NCBI GenBank assembly: GCA_002238685.1
Contig: MPMV01000038.1
Location: 1-40,624, forward strand
From: a bacterium EF100-94H03 bin56
Lineage (GTDB): Bacteria; Pseudomonadota; Alphaproteobacteria; SP197
DNA: 40,624 nt
Direction: 5' to 3'
In this document: one piece after another, positions 8,727 to 16,822 of the stretch
Layout: every line of letters begins with the position of its first letter
Position numbering within the stretch: the first letter of the stretch is position 1
Translations under genes and position numbers: made by a program
Notes under the pieces: model-generated
The model's database searches: none
What the model was told of the DNA's origin: nothing
What the model saw: only the letters and a program-made list of their open reading frames with translations

Positions 8727-9362
8727 TCAAGGGGGAGTCTTGGGCTCAAAGGGACAGGTGCTGGCGATGACACACTGCCAACATTTCGGGCGGCGGGCCG
8801 TGCAGGTGTAGCGCCCGTGGAGAATGAGCCAGTGATGGGCACCCTTCTTCCACTTCTCGGGCACATCGCGTTCGAGGGCCCGTTCGACGGCTTCGGCGGT
8901 CTTGCCTCGCGCCAGACCCGTGCGGTTGGCGACCCGAAAAACATGGGTGTCGACAGCAATGGTGGGGGCGCCGAACGCCTCGTTCATGACAACGCTGGCG
9001 GTCTTGCGGCCGACGCCGGGAAGCTCCTGCAAGGCCTCCCGGCTTGCCGGGACCCTGGAGTCATGCCTGTCGATCAGCATCCGTGACAGCCCGACGACAT
9101 TCTTCGCCTTGGAGTTGAAGAGTCCGATCGTCCTGATTTTCTCGCGGACCCCCTCCTCACCAAGGGCGACCATCTTCTCCGGCGTATCGGCGACAGCAAA
9201 GAGAGCCGGCGTTGCGTCGTTGACACTCTTGTCCGTTGCCTGTGCCGAGAGCACGACCGAGACCAGCAACGTGAAGTGATTGCCGTAGTCGAGTTCGGTC
9301 TGTGGCTCGGGGATTTTCCGCGCCAGAGAGGCGAACAGCCGGTCAATGTCGAGGGCTTTCAC
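8727..9362 (-). CDS. nth: Endonuclease III (DNA glycosylase/AP lyase)
   Basis: Base-excision repair enzyme removing oxidised pyrimidines. Starting at GTG 9362 the product is 211 residues, the same length as the Escherichia coli enzyme. The helix-hairpin-helix LPGVGRKTA carries catalytic Lys120, and VDTHVFR carries Asp138. The four [4Fe-4S] cysteines are at 187, 194, 197 and 203 (C-x6-C-x2-C-x5-C). All these positions equal those in E. coli. The GTG overlaps the stop of the upstream cyclase gene (GTGA). The frame continues open upstream but only as a shadow of that gene. Confidence 0.96.
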   Translation of the reverse strand: MKALDIDRLFASLARKIPEPQTELDYGNHFTLLVSVVLSAQATDKSVNDATPALFAVADTPEKMVALGEEGVREKIRTIGLFNSKAKNVVGLSRMLIDRHDSRVPASREALQELPGVGRKTASVVMNEAFGAPTIAVDTHVFRVANRTGLARGKTAEAVERALERDVPEKWKKGAHHWLILHGRYTCTARRPKCWQCVIASTCPFEPKTPP

Positions 9363-10069
9363 GAAGCGCCCCGGCCGTCCTGTTCGAAGACCAGGGCCAC
9401 CGCCCGCACCGGGCATCCGGTGCCGTCCTTCATGGCAAGCGGAAGGCAGACAAAGAGGAAGTCCTCGCCCTCGAGGGCCCCGAGATTGCACAGTTGCTGG
9501 ACCATGCACACACCCTGGGTGTTCCAGACCGCGTGGGTCGGCCACCACCATTCGGATGGATCGTCCATGCCGATGAGGTCGGTGCAGAAGAGCCTGATGC
9601 CGCGGTCCACCAGCCACTGGGCCGCGTCGACCGGGACAAAGGGCCGGTTCATGGCAAAGTCGTCCTTGCCCCAGTCTTTCGAGGTCCCCGTCCACACGAT
9701 GCAGGCAGCATCCGGGCCGATTGTGCGGGAAGTCCTGCTTTCCGCCTCCTCGAGATCGGCAATGGTGATTGCCTCGCCGTTCTGCCGGTGACGCAGGTCA
9801 AGCAGGTGGCCCGGCAGCACCAGTTGTTCCAGGGGAACCTGATCGACGCTCAAGCCATCGGCATCGCTGTGCCTCGGCACGTCCAGATGGGTGCCGCAGT
9901 GCTCGGGCATGAGGATCATGCGACTCTCCATCGCCATCCTGCCGCCGGTGATCTGCGAAAGATAGGCGTGATCATCGAGGGGGAAGAATGTCACCTGGCC
10001 GCCGATGTTCGGCATGTTGGAGTACATCGGATGACTGAGATCGACGATCCTTGTAACGGTTGGCAGCAT
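9359..10069 (-). CDS. Cyclase-family metal-dependent hydrolase (kynurenine formamidase-like)
   Basis: A 236-residue member of the cyclase/KynB superfamily, hydrolases acting on amides or lactones with bound divalent metal. The signature HCGTHLDVPRH is present, as are the N-terminal VDLSHPMYSNMPN and the distal FCTDLIGMDDPSEWWWPTH segment. ATG 10069 is preferred because GATGGGAGAACGTC precedes it; ATG 10117 would add 16 residues. Its stop is embedded in the nth start. True kynurenine formamidases are a subset, and no tryptophan-degradation genes are near, so the substrate is left open. Confidence 0.85.
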   Translation of the reverse strand: MLPTVTRIVDLSHPMYSNMPNIGGQVTFFPLDDHAYLSQITGGRMAMESRMILMPEHCGTHLDVPRHSDADGLSVDQVPLEQLVLPGHLLDLRHRQNGEAITIADLEEAESRTSRTIGPDAACIVWTGTSKDWGKDDFAMNRPFVPVDAAQWLVDRGIRLFCTDLIGMDDPSEWWWPTHAVWNTQGVCMVQQLCNLGALEGEDFLFVCLPLAMKDGTGCPVRAVALVFEQDGRGAS

Positions 10070-10129
10070 GACGTTCTCCCATCTTGCCGTTGACGGTTTC
10101 ACCACATGAACGCTCACCGGAATAGACAG

Positions 10130-10900
10130 TCACGGGCGCCCTGTCCATGCGGCGAACCCTCCCTTGCGGAGCCAGTCCAGAACACCTTCCGCGTCGGCCG
10201 CCACCGGACCCTGTGGAACGGCGGGACGGCGTATCATGATCACCGGGAGGTGAAGATCGCGGGCGGCCCTGATCTTGGCTTCGGTCGCTCCACCACCGCT
10301 CGCGCGTGTCACCAGTGCACCGACGCGGCGATCCGTCATCAGAGCCTTTTCCCTTTCCACGTCAAACGGTCCCCGCTGCAGCAGGACCTCCATGGCCGGT
10401 TTCGGCAAGGGTTCCTTCGGGGGAGCGATCATGCGGAAAATGAGTCGCATGCCATCGATGCCGCGGAAGGACTCGATGGCACGGCTTCCCAGAGTGATCA
10501 GGGCCGCCTGCGGGGCGAGTGTCTTGAGGGAATCGACGGCAGCATCGATATCATCGACCACGATCCAGCAGTCACCGGGCATCCTGTTCCACATCGGCCG
10601 TACCAGCTTGATTCGCGGCACACCCGACCGGCAGGCCGCCGTGCAAGCAGTGGTTGCCATGATGCGGGCGAAGGGATGGGTCGCATCGACGAGAGCGTCG
10701 ATGCGTTCTTCGTCGAGATAGCGGCTGAGGCCGTCGGCGCCCCCGAATCCTCCGCGCCGCACGCGTCCGGGAAGATCCGGTGTATCGTCAAGGATACCGG
10801 CCAGCGACGTCACGACATCGACTCCGGGCGCCCGTGCGGCGATGCCATTCGCCAGCGCCACGGCTTCCGCGGTCCCGCCGAGGATGAGGATGCGGGTCAC
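10130..10900 (-). CDS. cobK: Precorrin-6A / cobalt-precorrin-6A reductase
   Basis: NAD(P)H-dependent reduction of the macrocycle in corrin ring synthesis. The 256-residue protein shows the family start ILILGGTAEAVALA, then VDATHPFA and the GPFDVEREKAL and TRASGGGATEAKI segments seen in CobK/CbiJ. ATG 10900 overlaps the stop of cbiD (ATGA), so the two are translationally coupled. The gene lies in a block with cbiD, cobA and cobB, which supports the assignment. Confidence 0.93.
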   Translation of the reverse strand: MTRILILGGTAEAVALANGIAARAPGVDVVTSLAGILDDTPDLPGRVRRGGFGGADGLSRYLDEERIDALVDATHPFARIMATTACTAACRSGVPRIKLVRPMWNRMPGDCWIVVDDIDAAVDSLKTLAPQAALITLGSRAIESFRGIDGMRLIFRMIAPPKEPLPKPAMEVLLQRGPFDVEREKALMTDRRVGALVTRASGGGATEAKIRAARDLHLPVIMIRRPAVPQGPVAADAEGVLDWLRKGGFAAWTGRP

Positions 10901-11973
10901 GGAGCCGCCTGGCCGACGATGGTGCCTGAACGATCGATGACGATCACGTCCACCGCCACTCCGCCAGCCAGAGTGGCCAGTGCCGTTTGCCGGGCGCCGA
11001 CGGCCACCTGACCAGCCAGGGGCAGCCCGGCCTCGCGTGCCAGGCCAAGGGCCTCTCCGGCGCTTGTCGATTCGGCCACGCGCCGCGCCAGGCAGGCATC
11101 GGCGCCGGCCTCCCTCGCCATGGCGGCAAGCAGGCCAAAATCCACCTGGCTCCTCGCTGAATGAAGGTCGAGGGCTCCCTGTGCCAGCTTCGTCATCTTG
11201 GCGAACCCCCCGGCGAGCGACACCCTGGGAACCGGATGGCGGCGCAGGTACTTCAACATGCCTCCGGCGAAGTCGCCCATGTCGATGAGGCTGGCCTCGG
11301 GCAATGAATGGAAGTTCCGGACGGCCTCCTCGGAGGTTCTTCCCGTGGCCCCGGCAAGATGCTCAAGGCCTTCGGCACGGGCGACATCGATACCCCTGTG
11401 AATGGCATGGATCCAGGCGGAGCAGGAATAGGGGATGACGATTCCCGTGGTCCCGAGAATTGACAACCCCCCCTTGATGCCGAGTCGCGGATTCCACGTC
11501 CTGAGGGCCAGCGCTTCGCCCTTGACGACACCGATGGTGAGAACCACATCATCGGTTCCGCCATGGCGCCACGCAAGCTTGCGAATGGCCTCGGTCATGA
11601 TCTCACGAGGCCGCGGATTGATTGCGGGCTCGCCAGGCGCGACGGGCAGTCCCGCCTTGGTAACAATGCCGACACCCTCTCCGGCACGAAAGACCACGCC
11701 GCTTCCCGCCTCACCGGCCGTCACCGTCACAACGATTTCCGCACCGTGGGTGACATCGGGATCATCGCCGGCATCCTTGATCACCGAGGCCCGTGCCTCA
11801 CCATGACCGAGATGGCGCGTTGCCAGCGGAAAGCCTGCTTCCCTGCCACCTGGCAGGGTGATCCTGACCGGATCCGGAAACGTGCCGGTGGTCAGCGCCT
11901 CGTAGGCCGCCGCGGCCGCCGCGGCGGCGCAGGCTCCGGTGGTCCACCCCTTGCGCAAGGCATCTTTCGCCAT
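10897..11973 (-). CDS. cbiD: Cobalt-precorrin-5B C1-methyltransferase
   Basis: CbiD performs C1 methylation during ring contraction in the anaerobic-type corrin pathway and substitutes for CobF in some organisms. The 358-residue protein has the diagnostic N-terminus LRKGWTTGACAAAAAAAA, then NPRPREIMTEA and the LSILGTTGIV and SYSCSAWIHAI-like (PYSCSAWIHAI) motifs. ATG 11973 has GGAGAC just upstream; ATG 11994 would add seven residues without a ribosome site. It is followed directly by cobK and divergent from cobA. Confidence 0.94.
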   Translation of the reverse strand: MAKDALRKGWTTGACAAAAAAAAYEALTTGTFPDPVRITLPGGREAGFPLATRHLGHGEARASVIKDAGDDPDVTHGAEIVVTVTAGEAGSGVVFRAGEGVGIVTKAGLPVAPGEPAINPRPREIMTEAIRKLAWRHGGTDDVVLTIGVVKGEALALRTWNPRLGIKGGLSILGTTGIVIPYSCSAWIHAIHRGIDVARAEGLEHLAGATGRTSEEAVRNFHSLPEASLIDMGDFAGGMLKYLRRHPVPRVSLAGGFAKMTKLAQGALDLHSARSQVDFGLLAAMAREAGADACLARRVAESTSAGEALGLAREAGLPLAGQVAVGARQTALATLAGGVAVDVIVIDRSGTIVGQAAP

Positions 11974-12087
11974 GTCTCCAGCCGCACCGGACATCCGTTG
12001 TGGTGGACATTGTGTCGTGCGGTGATGAATTCGCAAGAAAATGCGGTTATGGATCACTTGTCGCACCATTGTTGCGAGGGATGATTG
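11974..12087. promoter_or_regulatory. Divergent promoter region between cbiD and cobA
   Basis: This 114-base spacer separates the two arms of the corrin gene block. It is clearly more AT-rich toward the cobA side (around 12030-12075). I looked for a cobalamin riboswitch (B12 box, adjacent hairpins) and did not find a convincing one. A ribosome site GCGAGGG lies before cobA. Confidence 0.4.
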
Positions 12088-12924
12088 ATGCCGCATTCCC
12101 CGCTGCCGCCCATGCCTGCCTTCGAGCCGGGATGGGTGTGGCTCGCCGGTGCCGGTCCAGGCGACCCCTGCCTTCTCACCCTTCTGGCGCACCATGCCCT
12201 GGGCGAGGCCGACTGCGTCGTTCATGATGCCCTCGTTGACGATGGCGTTCTCAAGCTGACACGCCCTGGAGCGCAACTCATCCATGCCGGAAAGCGCGGC
12301 GGCAGGCCGTCTCCCGGGCAGCCCGACATCTCTCGCCGGCTCGTCGAACTCGCTCGATCGGGAAAGAAAGTCCTGCGGCTCAAGGGTGGTGATCCCTTCG
12401 TCTTCGGACGGGGCGGCGAGGAGGCTCTCGCCCTTGTTGCCGCCGGCATTCCGTTCCGTGTCATCCCGGGGATCACCGCGGGCATCGGCGGGTTGTCCGT
12501 GGCCGGCATTCCGGCAACGGATCGCCACACCAATCATGCCATCACCTTCATCACCGGACGCCTGGCGGGTGGAGACATTCCCGACGGCCTCGACTGGAAC
12601 GCCCTCGCCGCCCCCGGTCACGCGCTCGTCATCTACATGGCGCTGGCGCGACTCGCGTCCATCGCCGACCGCCTGATCGCGGCGGGCCTCGCCAGCGACA
12701 CGCCCGTGGCGGTCATCAGCCGAGCCACCACCCGTCATCAGAAGGTGATCGAGACGACGCTGGCCAATGCTGCCTTCGATTCGCGGGGTCTCGAGGCTCC
12801 GGCGATCGTCGCCATCGGCGCGTTCGTCCGGCTGCGCGCCGGCCTCGACTGGATGGGCGCCATGGAGGGACGCATCCTGGACGCAGACCCCCTCGGCACG
12901 GGCACCTCCAGGGAGGCCGTCTGA
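12088..12924 (+). CDS. cobA: Uroporphyrinogen-III C-methyltransferase (SUMT)
   Basis: SAM-dependent methylation at C2 and C7 of uroporphyrinogen III, the branch point to corrins and sirohaem. The 278-residue protein has the GAGPGDPCLLTLLA loop, HDALV, GKRGG, the RLKGGDPFVFGRGGEE motif and PGITAGIGGLSVAGIPATDR. There is no CysG-type dehydrogenase/chelatase extension, so it is a stand-alone CobA. ATG 12088 is preferred to the preceding TTG because it sits well placed after GCGAGGG. The stop overlaps the cobB start. Confidence 0.95.
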   Translation: MPHSPLPPMPAFEPGWVWLAGAGPGDPCLLTLLAHHALGEADCVVHDALVDDGVLKLTRPGAQLIHAGKRGGRPSPGQPDISRRLVELARSGKKVLRLKGGDPFVFGRGGEEALALVAAGIPFRVIPGITAGIGGLSVAGIPATDRHTNHAITFITGRLAGGDIPDGLDWNALAAPGHALVIYMALARLASIADRLIAAGLASDTPVAVISRATTRHQKVIETTLANAAFDSRGLEAPAIVAIGAFVRLRAGLDWMGAMEGRILDADPLGTGTSREAV

Positions 12925-14234
12925 TGTCGGCGCGCGGTCTCATTGTCTCGGCGACCGGAAGTGGCGGCGGCAAGACCATTGTCACGTCAGCCCTCATCCG
13001 GGTGCTCGCCCGGCGGGGCCATGCGGTATCGTCCTTCAAGGTCGGACCGGACTACATCGACGGTAGCTACCATGCCGCTGCATCCGGCCGCGCCAGCTAC
13101 AACATCGATCTGTGGGCCATGAGACCGGCCACGGCACGTGCCGCGTTCCGGCGCTGTAGCGACGGAGCGGATCTCGTCATCGGCGAAGGCGTGATGGGCC
13201 TCTTTGACGCCAGTCTCTCGGGCGAAGGGTCCACGGCCGATGTCGCGAGATTCCTTGATCTGCCGGTTGTTCTCGTCATCGACGTGACAGGACAGGCGCA
13301 ATCGGTGGCAGCCACCGTCGCCGGGTTCCGCGATCACCGCCCCGATATCGACATTGCCGGGGTGATCTTGAACCGGACAGCAGGTAACACCCACAGGGAG
13401 ATGCTTGCAGGTGCTCTCGAGGGTGTTGCGACCGTCTTCGGTCACATCGACAGGGATGACCGGCTCGTCGTGGCGCATCGGCATCTCGGCCTCGTCCAGG
13501 CCCATGATGGCGATCCCGGCATCATCGACGAGGCTGCCACGCGCGTCGCGGCCTCCGTGGACGTGGACAGCATGGTCGCACTGGCACGGCCCGTCGCGGT
13601 AACCGATGGCGCGGGTCCGGTTCCCATGGCGCCCCCGGGCCAGAGGATCGCTGTAGCCTGCGATTGCGCCTTCTCCTTCCTCTATGCATCCCTGACAGAG
13701 ACGTGGCGGGATGCCGGAGCCGAGATCGTTGTGTTTTCCCCGCTCGCCGACGAGCCTCCCGACGCGACGGCCGATGCCGTCTATCTGCCAGGCGGCTATC
13801 CTGAACTCCACGCCGGCAGACTGGCCGCCAGCCAGACCTTCCTGACGGGCCTGAGAGGCGCCGCGGACCGGGGTTGCGTGATCTACGGCGAGTGCGGCGG
13901 CTACATGGTGCTGGGCCAGCGCCTCACGGACATGGAAGGCCACACCCATGCCATGGCCGGTCTGCTACCGGTCACCATCTCCATGCATGCACCCCGCCGG
14001 CACCTAGGATACCGGCGCATGGTCCTGGCGTCCAACGGGCCGTTGGGGAAGGCCGGAAGCACCTGGCGCGGCCACGAGTTCCACTACGCCTGCGAGACCT
14101 CCCCGGCAGCGCCCCCTCTTTTCTTTGCCACGGATGCAAACGGGCGCGAGCTTGGCGCGAGCGGCGCCGTCAACGGAACGGTCGCCGCTTCGTTCATGCA
14201 CATCATCGACTGCGAGGAAGGGCCAGCGTCATGA
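12924..14234 (+). CDS. cobB: Cobyrinic acid / hydrogenobyrinic acid a,c-diamide synthase
   Basis: ATP- and glutamine-dependent amidation of the a and c side chains of the corrin. The 436-residue protein has an N-terminal P-loop (SATGSGGGKTIVTSALIR), FKVGPDYIDGSYH, GEGVMGLFD, and a C-terminal class I glutamine amidotransferase domain with the nucleophile in YGECGGYM and the preceding LPGGYPELHA. The start shares a base with the cobA stop (TGATG) and the stop overlaps the next ATG, so three plus-strand genes form one operon. Confidence 0.95.
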   Translation: MSARGLIVSATGSGGGKTIVTSALIRVLARRGHAVSSFKVGPDYIDGSYHAAASGRASYNIDLWAMRPATARAAFRRCSDGADLVIGEGVMGLFDASLSGEGSTADVARFLDLPVVLVIDVTGQAQSVAATVAGFRDHRPDIDIAGVILNRTAGNTHREMLAGALEGVATVFGHIDRDDRLVVAHRHLGLVQAHDGDPGIIDEAATRVAASVDVDSMVALARPVAVTDGAGPVPMAPPGQRIAVACDCAFSFLYASLTETWRDAGAEIVVFSPLADEPPDATADAVYLPGGYPELHAGRLAASQTFLTGLRGAADRGCVIYGECGGYMVLGQRLTDMEGHTHAMAGLLPVTISMHAPRRHLGYRRMVLASNGPLGKAGSTWRGHEFHYACETSPAAPPLFFATDANGRELGASGAVNGTVAASFMHIIDCEEGPAS

Positions 14235-15715
14235 CGGTGCCGGCAAGGGCTGACGTCGTCGTGATCGGAGGTGGCAACGCCGCCCATTGCGCGGCACTCG
14301 GCGCCCGCGATGCCGGCAGGGATGTCCTCATGATCGAACGTGCCCCCGCCGGGGAGGCCGGCGGCAACAGCCGGTTCACGGCCGGCGCCATGCGGACGGT
14401 CTATGACGGTGTCGATGACCTCAGGTCGCTCATGCCCGATCTTTCCGACGAAGAGATCGCCCGGTCAGACTTCGGCACCTACAGCAAGGAAGCCTTCCTT
14501 GACGACATGGGCCGCGTGACCCGCTACCGCTGCGATCCCGACCTGGTCGAGTTCCTTGTGACGAGAAGTCGCGAGACCCTTCTCTGGATGCGTTCCAAGG
14601 GCATCCGGTTCCAGCCGATGTGGGGACGCCAGGCGTTCGAAGTCGACGGCCGTTTCCGGTTCTGGGGAGGACTTTCCGTCGAGGTAACAGGCGGTGGCGA
14701 GGGACTGGTGGCCGGTCTTTCACGGGCCGCCCTGAAGGCGGATATCCGTCTCGTCCACGATGCAAGGGCCGTCGAACTTGTCAGGAAGGACACCACGGTC
14801 ACCGGCGTGAGGGTGCTGCACGGCGGCGCGTTCCATACCATCGCTGCGGGAGCGGTGGTGTTGGCCTGCGGCGGATTCGAAGCGAACCACGAGTGGCGAG
14901 CCCGCTACCTCGGTCCGGGCTGGGATCTGGCACGGGTACGCGGCAGCCGTTTCAACACCGGCGACGGCATCCGCATGGCTCTCGACATTGGCGCCGCGCC
15001 CTATGGCCACTGGTCGGGCTGCCACGCCGTCGCCTGGGATCTCAACGCCCCGGAATTTGGCGACCTTTCCGTCGGCGACGGCTTCCAGAAGCACTCCTAT
15101 CCCTTCTCCGTCATGATCAACGCGAGGGGCGAGAGATTTCTCGATGAAGGCGCCGATTTCCGGAACTACACATATGCCAAGTACGGGGCCGAGATCCTGC
15201 GCCAGCCGGAACAGCTCGCCTGGCAGGTCTTTGATGCCAAGGTGTCCGGCCTGCTGCGTGATGAGTACCGCATACGCCAGGTGACACGGATTCGCGCCCC
15301 GACCCTCGAGGATCTCGTCGAACGCATGGAGGATGTCGACGGCGCAACGGCGCTGGCCACGATCAGAGCCTTCAACGCCGCCGTCCGGCAGGACATCGCC
15401 TTCGACCCCACGGTCAGGGACGGACGATCCACCGAAGGGCTGGCCATCCCCAAGTCGAACTGGGCCAACACCATCGATGAGCCTCCCTTCGAGGCCTATG
15501 CGGTGACCTGCGGTGTCACGTTCACGTTTGGCGGTCTGCGCATCGACACGACCGCCAACGTGCTCGACGGCGACCTCAGGCCCATCCCTGGCCTCCTTGC
15601 GGCAGGAGAACTCGTTGGCGGCCTCTTCTACTTCAACTATCCAGGTGGCACCGGTCTCACGTCGGGTGCGGTCTTCGGACGCCTGGCCGGTCAGTCGGCA
15701 GCCAGCGCATCGTGA
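14231..15715 (+). CDS. FAD-dependent TcuA/CobZ-like dehydrogenase
   Basis: A 494-residue flavoprotein of the fumarate reductase/tricarballylate dehydrogenase group. The N-terminal dinucleotide fold VVVIGGGNAAHCAALGA, the GGNSRFTAGAMR segment and the C-terminal GGLFYFNYPGGTGLTSG are visible. Two roles are known for this group: TcuA oxidises tricarballylate, and the CobZ protein of Rhodobacter, whose N-terminal half is TcuA-like, makes precorrin-3B in place of CobG. The ATGA overlap with cobB argues for the cobalamin role. However, the Fe-S/haem TcuB-like half of CobZ is not fused here and is not the next gene. Confidence 0.82.
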   Translation: MTVPARADVVVIGGGNAAHCAALGARDAGRDVLMIERAPAGEAGGNSRFTAGAMRTVYDGVDDLRSLMPDLSDEEIARSDFGTYSKEAFLDDMGRVTRYRCDPDLVEFLVTRSRETLLWMRSKGIRFQPMWGRQAFEVDGRFRFWGGLSVEVTGGGEGLVAGLSRAALKADIRLVHDARAVELVRKDTTVTGVRVLHGGAFHTIAAGAVVLACGGFEANHEWRARYLGPGWDLARVRGSRFNTGDGIRMALDIGAAPYGHWSGCHAVAWDLNAPEFGDLSVGDGFQKHSYPFSVMINARGERFLDEGADFRNYTYAKYGAEILRQPEQLAWQVFDAKVSGLLRDEYRIRQVTRIRAPTLEDLVERMEDVDGATALATIRAFNAAVRQDIAFDPTVRDGRSTEGLAIPKSNWANTIDEPPFEAYAVTCGVTFTFGGLRIDTTANVLDGDLRPIPGLLAAGELVGGLFYFNYPGGTGLTSGAVFGRLAGQSAASAS

Positions 15716-15860
15716 CCGGGGGCCGTGCGGCCGGAGCCATCAGACCCTGGAGCCTCGCCACAGCACCCTTCGACCAGACCGCATGCACCCTTGTCCGCGC
15801 GGCGCAAGGCCCGCGCCCCCGGATCCGCGTGCCGGCGCCACCGAAACCGGGGATTTCCCG

Positions 15861-16787
15861 TCAGCAACCGGGTGCTGCCTTCAACGGAACACAGAGATCG
15901 GTCAGCAGATCGGCGGGCGGGGTATCAAGCGGCGAATTGCGGTAAATCTCCATGTCCGGGCGATTGTCGATGTCCTCGCCGCTTTGCGGCAGCCACAGCG
16001 AAAACATCCGCCGGTACGCTTCCGCGATACCGTCGTAGGGACCACGATGAGTGTGGATGGCATAGCGACCGGCAGGCAACGTGTCGAGGGTGATGTCCGG
16101 CGGCGGCGATGCATCGGTTGTGAGCTCGAGACAGGCATCGGAACGCAGGTTCTCCGGCGCAACATCGCCGGGATCGTCGAGCGAGAGCGTGAGAACACGG
16201 CCCGGCGCCGCGCCAACGCTGGCCGCCCACTCGAACAGGCGGTGAAAGCACCCGCCCACCTCGTTGTAGGGGCCGACATGGCGGATGCGGGCCACGTTGA
16301 TGTTTTCGATGGTCTCGATACGGATATCCATGTTGATGTCTCCTGTTGGCAGATCAATGTCCAGGCGTTCCGCACCAGGGTCGTACCTGACCCGCAACGC
16401 CGGACCGGTGAACGACGGAGGCGATGAAGCGGTGCGGTAGCGGCCCGGGCTCATCCCGTACGCGCGGCGGAACGCTCTCGAAAAGGCCTCGGCCGAGTTG
16501 TAGCCCGCATCCAGGGCAACCTCGAGTACGTCGACCCTCTCTTGACGAAGGCGCCAGGCGGCCCGCTCCAGGCGCAACCGCCGAACCAGTCCGGCGATCG
16601 ATTCACCGGTCATGGCGCGGAAAATTCGCTGGCAATGGAAGCGCGAGAACGCCGCTTCGGCAGCCACCTCCTCGACCGTCCATGGATGATCGAGACGCTC
16701 TGCAACGGCTTCAAGAGCCCGGATCAGCCGGTGATGGGTCACGGAACGCATGAACACAGCGTCGCACGGAACCGGGACACCAGGCAT
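15861..16787 (-). CDS. AraC-family regulator with GyrI-like effector-binding domain
   Basis: A 308-residue transcription factor. Residues about 17-115 form an AraC/XylS double helix-turn-helix (FSRFHCQRIFRAMTG, then VALDAGYNSAEAFSRAFRRAYG). After a linker, a GyrI/SbmC-like small-molecule domain follows (ARIRHVGPYNEVGGCF, PAGRYAIHTHRGPYDGI). Proteins of this layout (Rob/BmrR-type) sense amphipathic or cationic ligands. It lies 35 bases after the ThDP enzyme, probably as the last gene of that operon. ATG 16751 is an alternative start; neither has a clear ribosome site. Confidence 0.85.
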   Translation of the reverse strand: MPGVPVPCDAVFMRSVTHHRLIRALEAVAERLDHPWTVEEVAAEAAFSRFHCQRIFRAMTGESIAGLVRRLRLERAAWRLRQERVDVLEVALDAGYNSAEAFSRAFRRAYGMSPGRYRTASSPPSFTGPALRVRYDPGAERLDIDLPTGDINMDIRIETIENINVARIRHVGPYNEVGGCFHRLFEWAASVGAAPGRVLTLSLDDPGDVAPENLRSDACLELTTDASPPPDITLDTLPAGRYAIHTHRGPYDGIAEAYRRMFSLWLPQSGEDIDNRPDMEIYRNSPLDTPPADLLTDLCVPLKAAPGC

Positions 16788-16822
16788 GACCGGATGTGCG
16801 GTTCTTCACCGCCTGCCTGGTC

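Noticed and set aside
11974..12087. Possible cobalamin riboswitch before cobA or cbiD
   Set aside because: Only about 110 bases are available, and no B12 box or suitable set of hairpins was found.
12000..12227. Plus frame starting ATG 12081 as an alternative start for cobA
   Set aside because: It is in a different frame from the SUMT motifs; ATG 12088 is in frame with them.
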